A DNA stretch of 64,000 nt from Micavibrio sp. (GTDB taxonomy: Bacteria > Pseudomonadota > Alphaproteobacteria > Micavibrionales > UBA9664), in contig PAAR01000009.1 of NCBI GenBank assembly GCA_002699085.1, forward strand, positions 133,725 to 197,724, given 5' to 3'. Positions 55,155 to 64,000 of this stretch are shown here, piece after piece. The position numbers and the translations under genes are program-made. A model generated the notes under the pieces. That model was not told where the DNA came from and made no database searches. It saw only the letters and a program-made list of their open reading frames with translations. The number at the start of each line of letters is the position of its first letter. Positions within the stretch are counted from its first letter, which is position 1.

Positions 55155-56543
55155 ATGACTGAACAAAAATTTGATCTCGTAGTAATTGGTGGTGGCCCAG
55201 GTGGTTACGTTGCGGCTATTCGTGCAGCACAGCTCAAAATGTCTGTGGCACTCGTCGAAAAAGAACATTTAGGCGGTATCTGTCTTAATTGGGGCTGTAT
55301 ACCAACAAAGGCGTTATTACGCTCTTCGGAAATTCATCATTTACTAAAACATGCCGATCAATTTGGATTTAAAATCAAAGGTATAGAAGTTGATTTTAAG
55401 AAAATAGTTGAACGTTCTCGTGCGGTTTCAAAACAGCTTACTGGCGGTATCGCACATTTATTGAAGAAAAACAAAGTCACTGTTTTTAATGGCGAAGGAA
55501 AATTATTAGGCGGCGGCAAGCTCTCTGTTAATGGTAAAGATACGCTCTCAGCTAAACATATTATCGTCGCTACGGGCGCGCGGGCGCGTGTGTTACCAGG
55601 GATGGAACCGGATGGGAAACTGATCTGGAGCTATAAAGAAGCACTTGTGCCGTCTGAAATGCCGAAGAAACTTCTCGTTGTTGGTTCTGGGGCTATTGGT
55701 TCGGAATTTGCCAGCTTCTACCTCAATATGGGTGCAGAAGTAACACTCGTTGAAGTGATGGATCGCATTCTACCTGTCGAAGACGCTGAAATCTCTGCTA
55801 TGGCCAAGAAAGCCTTTGAAAAGCAAGGCATGAAAGTTATTGTAAACGCCAAAGTAAGCAAGCTTGATAAGCAAAAAGACACCGTTAAAGCCACTATCGA
55901 AGCTGACGGTAAATCATCAGTTCAAGAATTTGACAAAGTCATTATGGCCGTTGGTATCGTTGGTAATGTTGAAAATGTTGGCCTTGATAAAACCAAAGTC
56001 AAAGTGGATCGTAACCAAATAAAAGTGAACCAATGGTGTGAAACTGATGAAAAGGGCGTTTATGCTATTGGTGATGTTGCAGGGGCACCATGGTTAGCCC
56101 ATAAAGCCTCACATGAAGGCATTATTTGCGTTGATAAAATCGCCGGTCAAAAGCACGTTCACCCATTAAATGTGTCTAATATCCCAGGCTGTACGTACTG
56201 CATGCCACAAGTCGCCTCTGTTGGCCTCACCGAAGCTAAAGCCAAGGAGCAGGGCTACAAAATCAAAGTCGGTAAATTCCCGTTCATAGCTAATGGTAAA
56301 GCCATCGCTTTGGGTGAACCTGAAGGTATGGTTAAAACCATTTTTGATGAGAAAACAGGCGAGCTTTTAGGGGCACATATGATCGGCGCTGAGGTGACAG
56401 AAATGATCCAAGGCTATGTGCTTGGTAAAACGCTTGAGGCCACAGAGGCTGAGTTCATGCACACCATCTTCCCACACCCAACACTGTCGGAAATGATGCA
56501 TGAGAGCGTGCTTGATGCTTATGATCAAGCCATACATTTTTAG
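55155..56543 (+). CDS. lpdA: Dihydrolipoyl dehydrogenase E3
   Basis: This 462-residue flavoenzyme reoxidises dihydrolipoamide and reduces NAD. It has the FAD motif GGGPGGY at residues 12-18, the redox disulphide Cys43/Cys48 in GICLNWGCIP, the NAD motif GSGAIGSEFASF and the C-terminal His-Glu pair in FPHPTLSEMMHE. It is normal in length and follows the kinase gene. Confidence 0.97.
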   Translation: MTEQKFDLVVIGGGPGGYVAAIRAAQLKMSVALVEKEHLGGICLNWGCIPTKALLRSSEIHHLLKHADQFGFKIKGIEVDFKKIVERSRAVSKQLTGGIAHLLKKNKVTVFNGEGKLLGGGKLSVNGKDTLSAKHIIVATGARARVLPGMEPDGKLIWSYKEALVPSEMPKKLLVVGSGAIGSEFASFYLNMGAEVTLVEVMDRILPVEDAEISAMAKKAFEKQGMKVIVNAKVSKLDKQKDTVKATIEADGKSSVQEFDKVIMAVGIVGNVENVGLDKTKVKVDRNQIKVNQWCETDEKGVYAIGDVAGAPWLAHKASHEGIICVDKIAGQKHVHPLNVSNIPGCTYCMPQVASVGLTEAKAKEQGYKIKVGKFPFIANGKAIALGEPEGMVKTIFDEKTGELLGAHMIGAEVTEMIQGYVLGKTLEATEAEFMHTIFPHPTLSEMMHESVLDAYDQAIHF

Positions 56544-56546
56544 AAA

Positions 56547-56834
56547 ATGACAAAAGAAAAGTTTGTAAAAGCCTTACTTCATATACTTACAGTAGGAGGG
56601 TTATTAGCTTTTATTGCATTATTTTGGCGCATAAGTGTCTTGCAAAAAGATAAGATGGCGCAAAGCGAAACATGCAGAAGAATAAATCAAGCGATTCAAC
56701 ATAATAATGCACTTGATAACAACGAACTCTATGACTATGCCAATACACCAAAACAACCGATAAAGAACCTTTCAGAAAAATTAGAAAAATGCATCATACA
56801 AGTGCCAAAGCAAGGCGATGAAAAACCATTGTAA
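56547..56834 (+). CDS. Small single-pass membrane protein, unknown
   Basis: I do not recognise this 95-residue protein. One helix spans about residues 10-29 (LHILTVGGLLAFIALFWRI). The rest is soluble and polar, with two cysteines (ETCRR, EKCII), and likely periplasmic. It starts 3 bases after lpdA and ends 41 bases before lipA, so it is part of the same transcript. The start has little ribosome binding sequence and probably relies on coupling. Confidence 0.65.
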   Translation: MTKEKFVKALLHILTVGGLLAFIALFWRISVLQKDKMAQSETCRRINQAIQHNNALDNNELYDYANTPKQPIKNLSEKLEKCIIQVPKQGDEKPL

Positions 56835-56875
56835 AAAGCTGGCCTTATCTTATATAACTAAGCTAGAGTATTGAT

Positions 56876-57841
56876 ATGACTTATAACCCAGATTTATTAA
56901 AGCCGGAAATACGGCACCGTGAGAAACAAAAGAACCCTGATCGTCCGATGGGGAAAAAGCCTGAGTGGATTAAGGTTAAAGCACCGCAATCTAAAGGCTA
57001 TTTGGAAACACGTGAGATCGTTAAAAAAATGCACCTGACCACGGTGTGTGAAGAAGCAGGTTGTCCAAATATTGGTGAATGCTGGACACAAAAACACGCC
57101 ACTTTCATGATTATGGGTGAGATTTGCACCCGTGCTTGTTCATTTTGTAATGTTGCAACAGGTAAGCCTGATGCGTTGAATGAAATGGAGCCGAAGAAAA
57201 TCGGTATTGCTGTGCGTGAGATGGGCTTGAAGCACGTTGTTATTACCTCCGTTGATCGTGACGATTTAAGGGATAGTGGGGCGCAGCATTTTGTGCAAAC
57301 AATTAAAGAAATTCGTGACCGTTGTCCTGACACAACGATTGAGATTTTGCCAGGTGATTTCCGTGGAAAGATTGAACATATTGATACAGTGATCCATGCA
57401 CGACCTGATGTGTTTAATCACAATTTAGAAACTGTACCACGTCTTTACCCAACAATCCGCCCAGGGGCACGTTATTTCCGCTCTCTAAGACTGTTGCAAC
57501 GTGTGAAGGAAGTTGACCCAAGCCAGTTCACAAAATCAGGTATGATGGTTGGTCTTGGCGAAACAAGAGAAGAAGTAGGCCAAGTAATGGATGATTTACG
57601 GGCAGCAGATGTCGATTTCATCACAATTGGTCAGTATCTACAGCCAACACCGAAACATGCACCTGTAATGCATTTCTGGACGCCAGATGAGTTTAAAGAG
57701 TTAGAAAAAATGGCTAAGGGTAAAGGCTTTTTAATGGTTTCTGCAACACCACTAACACGCTCTTCTTATCACGCTGGTGATGATTTTGAGAAGATGCGTA
57801 CAGCCCGTAATGAGCGCTTAGCCAAAATGGCTGCGGAGTAG
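56876..57841 (+). CDS. lipA: Lipoyl synthase
   Basis: This 321-residue radical-SAM enzyme inserts two sulphurs into octanoyl carrier domains to make lipoate. The radical-SAM cluster is Cys84, Cys88 and Cys91 in CTRACSFC. The auxiliary cluster is Cys58, Cys63 and Cys69. Its products modify Lys43 of PdhB and PdhC made from this operon. The final gene overlap leaves 4 bases to the COQ10-like gene. Confidence 0.97.
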   Translation: MTYNPDLLKPEIRHREKQKNPDRPMGKKPEWIKVKAPQSKGYLETREIVKKMHLTTVCEEAGCPNIGECWTQKHATFMIMGEICTRACSFCNVATGKPDALNEMEPKKIGIAVREMGLKHVVITSVDRDDLRDSGAQHFVQTIKEIRDRCPDTTIEILPGDFRGKIEHIDTVIHARPDVFNHNLETVPRLYPTIRPGARYFRSLRLLQRVKEVDPSQFTKSGMMVGLGETREEVGQVMDDLRAADVDFITIGQYLQPTPKHAPVMHFWTPDEFKELEKMAKGKGFLMVSATPLTRSSYHAGDDFEKMRTARNERLAKMAAE

Positions 57842-57845
57842 GGCT

Positions 57846-58283
57846 GTGGCGACAACCCACACTGAAACAAAAACGCTTCCATATACTCAACAACAATTAT
57901 TTGATGTTGTGGCATCTATTGATAAATACCCAGAGTTTTTACCGTGGTGCGTTGGCGCTCGCATTATTGAACGATCCGACACACACGCTATTGCAGATCT
58001 TATTATCGGCTATAAATTCATTCGTGAAAAATTTCGCTCCAATGTACATTTTGATGCACCAAAGCTGATTAATGTTGATTATGTATCGGGGCCATTAAAA
58101 AACCTTAATAATCGCTGGCGGTTTATTGATAATGGTGACGGCACAACGACCATTGATTTCTATGTATCGTTTGAGTTTAGCAATCCGCTACTTAAACAGC
58201 TCGTTAAAATATTCTTTGATGAGATCATTAAACGTATGGTCAAAGCCTTTGAAGACCGAGCCGCCAGTATCTACAACATGTGA
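57846..58283 (+). CDS. COQ10/RatA-like START domain protein
   Basis: This 145-residue protein has a single START/polyketide-cyclase fold: LPYTQQQLFDVVASIDKYPEFLPWC at the start (quoted only in part, residues 11-30, with more following) and WRFIDNGDGTTTIDF later. Relatives bind quinone (COQ10) or have been called RatA. A quinone role suits the respiratory context. Translation starts at GTG 57846, and it follows lipA as is common in alphaproteobacteria. Confidence 0.88.
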   Translation: MATTHTETKTLPYTQQQLFDVVASIDKYPEFLPWCVGARIIERSDTHAIADLIIGYKFIREKFRSNVHFDAPKLINVDYVSGPLKNLNNRWRFIDNGDGTTTIDFYVSFEFSNPLLKQLVKIFFDEIIKRMVKAFEDRAASIYNM

Positions 58284-58351
58284 GTTAACATAATTTTAAA
58301 AGTATTTTAGTACTATTTAGCAATGTAATGGTTAAATAGTGTAGGTGTGAC

Positions 58352-59245
58352 GTGGCTATAAATTTAAGTAAAAGTTTTACTTTCGCTGTTACGGCTTTTG
58401 CGGTCGGCTCTCAAAATATAGCTAATGCTGAAAGCTTTTATTCTTTAGAGGCCAATGGTAGAGACGCCCTAAAAGTTGTTGAACTAACACACTCTGATAT
58501 CATTGAAGATAAATTAAAGGCAGAACAAGAGGGGATAGAAACTAGAGTTATTATCTTTGAACGATATCAGGAAATAGGTGTAGATGACACGTATATTGAA
58601 AATGCCGTAGGGAGCACGGATGTATTTATGTACAATTTTGGTGGCATAGATCCTCATAAAGAAAGCAATGTGACAAATGGCTCTGCATCATCAACACAAG
58701 TTTACGGCTCCGACGAAAATTACGAAGCCAAAGAAGCTGCATTTTGTGTTCTAAAAATGCCTGATGAAGGGGCAACTGCGGCAGAATGGACAGAATATCT
58801 CTCAAACGGAAAAGTGAAACTCGAAGAAGGGTATCCTGACATTTACGATCAAATGTTTAATGATTACGTACGATTTCATGAGCAAGCCCATTGTTTTGAA
58901 GCCGATGAAACTCAAGCAGATTTTATGGCCATTCAACATATGAATATAGACTATGGCAATTCTAATCCAATGGAACTAAATGGTTTATTAGAGAAAGTGA
59001 AAGAAATAAGAGAGGCAACAAATGAAGGTAAATACAAAGGCTCACCAAATGCTATTCGAGCATCTATGCAAGAAATAGCTAATGGAACTGCCCCAACAAC
59101 ACATGAAGCTATACGCGGCAACATGGTAGATGGAAAAATATCTAGTTATCATATAGATGATTTCGAAAACACCAGACAAGAAGCCCTAAAAAAAGAAAAC
59201 ACGAATACCTCTAATTTTTGGTGGAGAAAATCCGATCCAAAATAG
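58352..59245 (+). CDS. Exported protein with HExxH motif, possible zinc metallopeptidase
   Basis: This 297-residue protein has a signal peptide of about 26 residues (ending ANA). It has HEQAH at residues 176-180 followed closely by DETQAD (185-190), the arrangement HExxH then ExxxD of gluzincin-type proteases. The N-terminal domain before it is unfamiliar, with one cysteine at 132 and another at 181. I cannot assign a peptidase family. Translation starts at GTG 58352. It is separate from the lipA run by 68 bases and convergent with pncC. Confidence 0.68.
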   Translation: MAINLSKSFTFAVTAFAVGSQNIANAESFYSLEANGRDALKVVELTHSDIIEDKLKAEQEGIETRVIIFERYQEIGVDDTYIENAVGSTDVFMYNFGGIDPHKESNVTNGSASSTQVYGSDENYEAKEAAFCVLKMPDEGATAAEWTEYLSNGKVKLEEGYPDIYDQMFNDYVRFHEQAHCFEADETQADFMAIQHMNIDYGNSNPMELNGLLEKVKEIREATNEGKYKGSPNAIRASMQEIANGTAPTTHEAIRGNMVDGKISSYHIDDFENTRQEALKKENTNTSNFWWRKSDPK

Positions 59246-59254
59246 TCATTATTT

Positions 59255-59719
59255 TTATAGATAATCACTTATCTGCTTAAAGGCGGCCTTAACGGCTTGC
59301 TCTCTGACTTTTGATCTATCGCCACTAAAGACATACTTGTTTACAAGTACAGGCATATCACGACCTGCCACGCCGATAAACACAAGACCAACAGGCTTAT
59401 CTACTGTACCGCCAGAAGGACCAGCAATACCCGTAACAGAGACGGCCAGATCAGCCAGTGAGTTACGTAAGGCGCCAAACGCCATTTCCTCCGCCGTGTC
59501 GGCACTAACAGCACCAAAACTATCAAGTGTTTGCGGGGGCACACCAAGGCAATCCATTTTAGCTTGATTAGAGTAGGTAACAAAACCACGCTCAAAGACT
59601 TCTGATGAGCCAGCAAGCTCAGTTAATTGCATAGCAATCATACCGCCTGTACAAGATTCAGCTGTAACCAACATCTTGCCTTTAGTCTTTAGCAACTCAA
59701 ATATTGTCTTTGCGTCCAT
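59255..59719 (-). CDS. pncC: Nicotinamide-nucleotide amidohydrolase PncC/CinA C-terminal domain
   Basis: This 154-residue protein matches the CinA C-terminal domain: LVTAESCTGGMIAMQLTELAG near residues 17-37 (only part quoted) and SVTGIAGPSGGT near 93-104. It recycles nicotinamide mononucleotide by deamidation. It lacks the N-terminal MoeA-like part of full CinA, as is usual for stand-alone PncC. Its product feeds the same NAD route as NadD in this window. Confidence 0.92.
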   Translation of the reverse strand: MDAKTIFELLKTKGKMLVTAESCTGGMIAMQLTELAGSSEVFERGFVTYSNQAKMDCLGVPPQTLDSFGAVSADTAEEMAFGALRNSLADLAVSVTGIAGPSGGTVDKPVGLVFIGVAGRDMPVLVNKYVFSGDRSKVREQAVKAAFKQISDYL

Positions 59720-59766
59720 AACAGGCTAATTATAAGGGGTAAATTCAAGATGAAAAGAGTGCTCTT

Positions 59767-61995
59767 TTGCTACTAACACGAAAAAATCGAAATTGGCGAA
59801 AATTGCGTTTTTGGTTAAGACGCCGGAGTCCTAGCACAAAAGCCGATCTTTTTATCGTTATTCTTTCTATTCTAATTGGCGTTTTAACCTATGTGGCTTT
59901 AGCCACAAATAGCCCATTTAGCAAAGATCCTAACTCAATTATATGGATATTGAATATTGATATCGTCATGCTTTTGCTACTGATCGTTGTAGTGGGGCGG
60001 CGTATCCTTAGTGTCTGGAGTAATCGCCGTAAAAGAGTAGCCGCTTCTAAGCTACACACACAGCTCGTTTTTACCTTTGGTATATTAGCCGCAGTGCCCG
60101 CAATTTTAATGACGACTTTTTCGGCCGCGTTTTTCTATTTTGGGATACAAGCTTGGTTTAGCGATCGTGTAAAAACAGCCATTGATAACTCTTTAACTGT
60201 GGCGGAGGCCTATTTAAGTGAACATCAACAAGTTATTAAAGCTGACACACTTGCATTAGCCTCTGACTTTGACAGAAGCACTGCGCTTTTACTTTCCGAT
60301 GAGAGCAATCTTCAACGATTTATCCAAACACAAAGCTATTTAAGAAACTTGCCTGAAATGGTGCTGTTTGATGCGGCACAAGATAAAGTCATAGCGAGAA
60401 CAGAACTCGCTTTTGATTTTAACGCAGATGAATTTGAAAATCGTTGGGTTTCTCAACCGTGGCGTGAACAAGCTGTTTTAGTAGACTCAAATGATAATGA
60501 ATCGGTTCATGCGATTGTAAAACTAAAATCAGCAGACAACCTGTTTTTCTATGTTGGACGTCCAGTTGATGAAAGGGTTTTGCAACATTTGGAAGAAACC
60601 CGCTCAGCAGTCGATCAATATTCAGAATTACAGGACCGATCTTCTGACTTTCAACTCGGTCTAACCTTTATCTTTATTACCGTATCATTACTCCTTGTAT
60701 TAATAGCTGTATGGATTGGTTTATTGATCGCACGGCGATTAGTAAAACCTATTGCACAGTTAATATCGACAACAGAACGCGTTTCACAAGGTGATTTAAG
60801 CGCGCGTGTTACTGATAATGTTTCAGATAAAGTAGAAGAGTTCAGGACATTGGCTAGGGCTTTCAACCATATGACCGAGCAATTAGACAAACAACACCGT
60901 GCGTTGATTGATGCCAATAGCCAATTAGATGAAAGACGTCGTTTTACTGAAACCATCCTTTCGGGTGTTTCATCTGGTATTTTAGGCATTGATGAAAATT
61001 ACCAAATATCATTGGTAAACGATAATGCCGCTGACCTTTTCCAAATGACTAAGAAAAGCCTTCTCAAAAAGAATGTTTTAAGTATTTTTCCTGAAATTTC
61101 AGCCGCATTAGACCACGCCTTTGAGGATAAGGATTTATTAAGCAGAGATCATTTACAGTGGCTACGTCCTGATGGATCAAAGCGTACATTCCTCGTCCGC
61201 ATCGCCATTACTTTTATTGGTGATAAGGACATGGGCGCCGTCATAACTTTCGACGACATTACTGAACTTGAAGCAGCGCAACGTAAAGCCGCTTGGGGTG
61301 ATGTTGCTAGACGTGTTGCCCATGAAATCAAAAATCCTTTAACACCTATACAGCTAGCCACTGAGCGTTTACGCCGCAAATATCAAGATAAATTCAAAGA
61401 TGAAGAGTTGACGATTTTTAATAGTTGCACAGAGACTATTATCAAACATGTTGGAGATATCCAAAATATGGTGAATGAGTTTTCTTCTTTTGCGCGGATG
61501 CCACAAGTTAAGATGGTCAAGACAAACCTTGAAAATTTATGTAGAGAAATTGTCGTGTTCCAAAAGGAAGCCCATCCAGAAATAAACCTTGAAAGCCAAG
61601 TAAAATTAAAAGAAAAATCTGTTACCATTGATCCAAATCTCATACATCAAGCACTTACTAATATTTTAAAAAATGCCATTGAATCTGTACAAGAAACACA
61701 TAAAAAAGGTGGGGAAGTAAAATTAGTCGTTAACGAGAAAAAAGATGTTATTTCTATCGCTGTCTACGACAATGGTGCGGGTATTAGCGAGAAGATTAAA
61801 GAAAAAATATCAGAACCCTATATCACCACAAAGGAAAACGGCAGTGGACTAGGTCTAGCCATCGTTAGACGTATCGCTGAAGAACACAAAGGCACATTAA
61901 CAATCCAAAATATCAAAAAAACAAAATTAAAAGAACTAGGGTTCACATCAGGTGCTGTTGTTACCATACAAATTCCTCGTGAATATGATATATAG
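59767..61995 (+). CDS. ntrY: Sensor histidine kinase NtrY
   Basis: This 742-residue kinase has four membrane helices (about 28-47, 60-77, 100-125, 299-322) enclosing a periplasmic region from about 130 to 298. A HAMP domain (about 322-375), a PAS domain (390-500), the phospho-acceptor His519 in VAHEIKNPLTP and a C-terminal ATPase domain with NAIES and GSGLGLAIV follow. It senses nitrogen or redox state in other alphaproteobacteria. The start is TTG 59767. No ntrB or ntrC is upstream; pncC is there on the opposite strand. Confidence 0.94.
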   Translation: MLLTRKNRNWRKLRFWLRRRSPSTKADLFIVILSILIGVLTYVALATNSPFSKDPNSIIWILNIDIVMLLLLIVVVGRRILSVWSNRRKRVAASKLHTQLVFTFGILAAVPAILMTTFSAAFFYFGIQAWFSDRVKTAIDNSLTVAEAYLSEHQQVIKADTLALASDFDRSTALLLSDESNLQRFIQTQSYLRNLPEMVLFDAAQDKVIARTELAFDFNADEFENRWVSQPWREQAVLVDSNDNESVHAIVKLKSADNLFFYVGRPVDERVLQHLEETRSAVDQYSELQDRSSDFQLGLTFIFITVSLLLVLIAVWIGLLIARRLVKPIAQLISTTERVSQGDLSARVTDNVSDKVEEFRTLARAFNHMTEQLDKQHRALIDANSQLDERRRFTETILSGVSSGILGIDENYQISLVNDNAADLFQMTKKSLLKKNVLSIFPEISAALDHAFEDKDLLSRDHLQWLRPDGSKRTFLVRIAITFIGDKDMGAVITFDDITELEAAQRKAAWGDVARRVAHEIKNPLTPIQLATERLRRKYQDKFKDEELTIFNSCTETIIKHVGDIQNMVNEFSSFARMPQVKMVKTNLENLCREIVVFQKEAHPEINLESQVKLKEKSVTIDPNLIHQALTNILKNAIESVQETHKKGGEVKLVVNEKKDVISIAVYDNGAGISEKIKEKISEPYITTKENGSGLGLAIVRRIAEEHKGTLTIQNIKKTKLKELGFTSGAVVTIQIPREYDI

Positions 61996-62004
61996 ATAAG
62001 TAAT

Positions 62005-63402
62005 ATGTCTGAAACCATACTCATTATTGATGACGAAGAAGATATTAGAGGGTTACTTTCTGATATTTTAACCGATGAAGGCTATAAAGTGCTTCAGGCA
62101 GCGCACTCAATGCAAGCTGAACATCTTATAAAAACATCGAAGAAAATAGACCTTATCATTTTAGATATCTGGCTGGAAAACAGCGAGAAAGATGGGTTAG
62201 AGCTTCTCGATAGTATAGATGTTATCAATACGCCCGTCTTAATGATTAGTGGCCATGGTAGTATTGATACAGCCGTGCAAGCTATCCGCAAAGGTGCTTA
62301 TGACTTTATCGAAAAGCCATTTAAGACTGAACGCTTACTAATCACTATCAAGCGTGCAATTGAGGCCACCCGTCTAAAAAAAGAAAACCAGACCTTAAAG
62401 CAACGTAATACAGATGATAGCTTTCAAACTGATTTAAGTGGTGAATCTGATGTGGTGCAAAAGCTGCGCAAACTTATAGATAAAGTAGCGCCTACCGATA
62501 GCCGCATTCTTATTTCAGGAGAAGCGGGCACAGGCAAAGGCCTGCTGGCCCATCTTATACATAGAAAAAGTCAACGTGCGGATCAAAACTACACAGCCCT
62601 TAACTGTGCTGTATTAAATCCAGACAACATAGAGGCTGAATTATTTGGTACAAAAAAGCAATCTGGCCTGATTGAAAACGTAAATGGCGGCACTTTATTT
62701 TTAGATGAAGTCTCTGATATGCCTCTTGAAACACAAAGTAAATTTTTACGTGTTTTACAAGATCAAAAACTAGATGAAACAACGATTGATATCCGAGTTA
62801 TTGCCTCTACAACATTCGATTTAGAAGAGTTAATCCGCAAAGGCAAATTCCGTGAAGACCTTTATTATCGCCTGAATGTTGTGCCTATAAAAATGCCTTC
62901 TTTAAGAACAAGAAAAGAAGACATTCCTATACTTATAGACCAAATTACGCAGCAATTATCAGAAAAAGGCGGTATGCCGAAACATATATTTCACGATGAA
63001 CTAAAAAGTGCTTTATCTGGCCTTTCTTTGCCTGGGAATATTCGTGAACTTAGAAATATAGTTGAATGGATTGTTATTATGGCACCTGAAAAGAAGGATC
63101 GTATTATTACAATCAATGATCTACCAGAAGATGTAAAAAGACGTTTAGACAAAACAATTCCTGCTAATGCGAATATCGTCCCTAACAATGCGAGCAATAA
63201 CAATCATATGGATATACAAACAGTATCTCTACCTTTGAAAGAAGCAAGAGAAGCTTTTGAAACACGTTATCTAACCACCCAGCTTAAACGTTTTGATGGT
63301 AATATTTCTAAAACCGCTGATTTTGTTGGTATGCAACGCACTGCGCTTCACCGAAAATTAAAAACACTTGGCATAGCCGACAAGGATAGCGATAATACAT
63401 AA
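62005..63402 (+). CDS. ntrX: Response regulator NtrX
   Basis: This 465-residue NtrC-family regulator has a receiver domain (Asp54 phosphorylated), an AAA+ domain with Walker A GEAGTGKG (172-179) and GGTLFLDEVSDMP, and a Fis-type helix-turn-helix at about 427-458. The GAFTGA loop for sigma-54 contact is absent: ELFGTKKQSGLIENV stands in its place. This is known for NtrX, so sigma-54-independent action is likely. It follows ntrY by 9 bases. Confidence 0.95.
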   Translation: MSETILIIDDEEDIRGLLSDILTDEGYKVLQAAHSMQAEHLIKTSKKIDLIILDIWLENSEKDGLELLDSIDVINTPVLMISGHGSIDTAVQAIRKGAYDFIEKPFKTERLLITIKRAIEATRLKKENQTLKQRNTDDSFQTDLSGESDVVQKLRKLIDKVAPTDSRILISGEAGTGKGLLAHLIHRKSQRADQNYTALNCAVLNPDNIEAELFGTKKQSGLIENVNGGTLFLDEVSDMPLETQSKFLRVLQDQKLDETTIDIRVIASTTFDLEELIRKGKFREDLYYRLNVVPIKMPSLRTRKEDIPILIDQITQQLSEKGGMPKHIFHDELKSALSGLSLPGNIRELRNIVEWIVIMAPEKKDRIITINDLPEDVKRRLDKTIPANANIVPNNASNNNHMDIQTVSLPLKEAREAFETRYLTTQLKRFDGNISKTADFVGMQRTALHRKLKTLGIADKDSDNT

Positions 63403-63421
63403 AGAAAATGGGAAGTAGTTT

Positions 63422-64000
63422 ATGAAGGTTATTATCTGTGGCGGTGGACAAATTGGCTATAATATCGCTGATTACCTTAGCCGTGAAAAAAATGACGTTA
63501 CTGTTATTGACCCAAATCCTGACCGTATTGCTGCAATTAATAATGCCATGGACGCCAATGGGATTATTGGTTTTCCTTCACATCCAGACACACTAAAAGA
63601 AGCAGGACTTGCCGATGCTGATGTCATTATTGCAGTCACAGATGTTGATGAAGTCAACATGATTGCCTGTCAGGTCGCACATTCTCTTTTTGGCGTACCT
63701 AAAAAAATTGCCCGAATTCAGACGACTAATTATCTTGATCCAACTTGGGCCAACCTATTTGCCAGAGCGCATATGCCGATTGATGTCATTATCTCACCAG
63801 AAACAGAAGTCGCTGAAGCTATCTTGAGACGCGTTAAAGTACCTGGAACGTCAGATATTATTCCAATGGTTGATGGGGAAGTATATTTAGTAGGGGTACA
63901 TTGTGAAAAGAACTGTCCGATTATTAACACACCACTCAGACAGCTCCGTACACTATTTCCTGACATTAACGCCCAAATTTTAGCCATTATCCGAGGTAAA
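63422..64000 (+). CDS. trkA: Trk potassium transport regulator TrkA (partial)
   Basis: The reading frame starts MKVIICGGGQIGYNIADYLS at 63422 and runs off the end of the window (193 residues seen, about 450 expected). The N-terminal RCK domain has GGGQIG and the acidic VIDPNPDRI strand end, fitting NAD binding. It gates the TrkH/TrkG potassium channel. The ntrY-ntrX-trkA order is standard in alphaproteobacteria. Confidence 0.94.
   Translation, partial: MKVIICGGGQIGYNIADYLSREKNDVTVIDPNPDRIAAINNAMDANGIIGFPSHPDTLKEAGLADADVIIAVTDVDEVNMIACQVAHSLFGVPKKIARIQTTNYLDPTWANLFARAHMPIDVIISPETEVAEAILRRVKVPGTSDIIPMVDGEVYLVGVHCEKNCPIINTPLRQLRTLFPDINAQILAIIRGK

Noticed and set aside
62005-63402. Loss of GAFTGA in NtrX as a novelty
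   Set aside because: NtrX proteins of other alphaproteobacteria also lack the standard GAFTGA loop, so this is a family trait.

Overview
The window looks like one contiguous piece of chromosome from an AT-rich alphaproteobacterium. The evidence is a CcrM-type GANTC methyltransferase, a PopZ-type polar organiser, separate b and b' ATP synthase subunits with F0 genes apart from F1, a lipoylated PdhA-PdhB-PdhC operon followed by lipA and a COQ10-like gene, nuoN-birA-rnj order, and an NtrY-NtrX-TrkA cluster. I cannot place it in an order or genus. There is no prophage, CRISPR array, transposase or biosynthetic gene cluster. Nearly all of the DNA is housekeeping genes packed with 1-11 base overlaps.

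Layout. 1-2.3 kb: the end of a tolR-like gene, then tolA and tolB (+). 2.3-14.9 kb (-): first dsbA-like, smc and the F0 genes atpI-B-E-b'-b, then nadD, rsfS, rlmH, an envC-like gene, ctpA, a YibQ-like deacetylase and rppH. 15-16.8 kb (-): suhB, efp and a DciA-like gene, divergent from mutY. 18.6-28 kb: folB, ccrM, an orphan solute-binding protein, rnhB, a 2-oxoglutarate oxygenase, pepN, obg, rpmA and rplU. 28-41 kb (+): a lone receiver protein, an AsmA-like protein, nuoH-N (interrupted by an opposite-strand PagL-like gene), birA and rnj. 41-44 kb: a sparse region with a 675-base gene-free stretch, two unknown genes, tRNA-Asn and tRNA-Cys. 44-50.5 kb: a PIMT-like gene, popZ, a patatin-like gene, an MsbA-like transporter, a CBS protein, an ion permease and a DUF192 protein. 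50.5-59.7 kb: the pyruvate dehydrogenase and lipoate genes with several insertions, then a possible secreted zinc metallopeptidase and a pncC/cinA gene. 59.8-64 kb: ntrY, ntrX and the first part of trkA.

The genes fit a coherent picture: respiratory Complex I and ATP synthase for energy; PDH with LipA and LpdA feeding the TCA cycle; envelope work by Tol, EnvC-like, CtpA, MsbA, AsmA and PagL-like proteins; and cell-cycle control by CcrM, PopZ and Smc.

I did not find a complete new multi-gene system. The most interesting signals are: (1) a highly structured, unidentified RNA-like region with a strong terminator at about 41.04-41.48 kb, next to a perfect DnaA box and GANTC sites; (2) seven GANTC sites packed into the ccrM upstream region, three of them in its predicted core promoter; (3) a 68-base palindromic repeat read in frame inside pdhC, resembling the Rickettsia palindromic element phenomenon; (4) a probable AUU start codon for rsfS; (5) unknown small genes and a deoxynucleoside kinase inside the PDH operon; and (6) a secreted HExxH protein with no recognised family.
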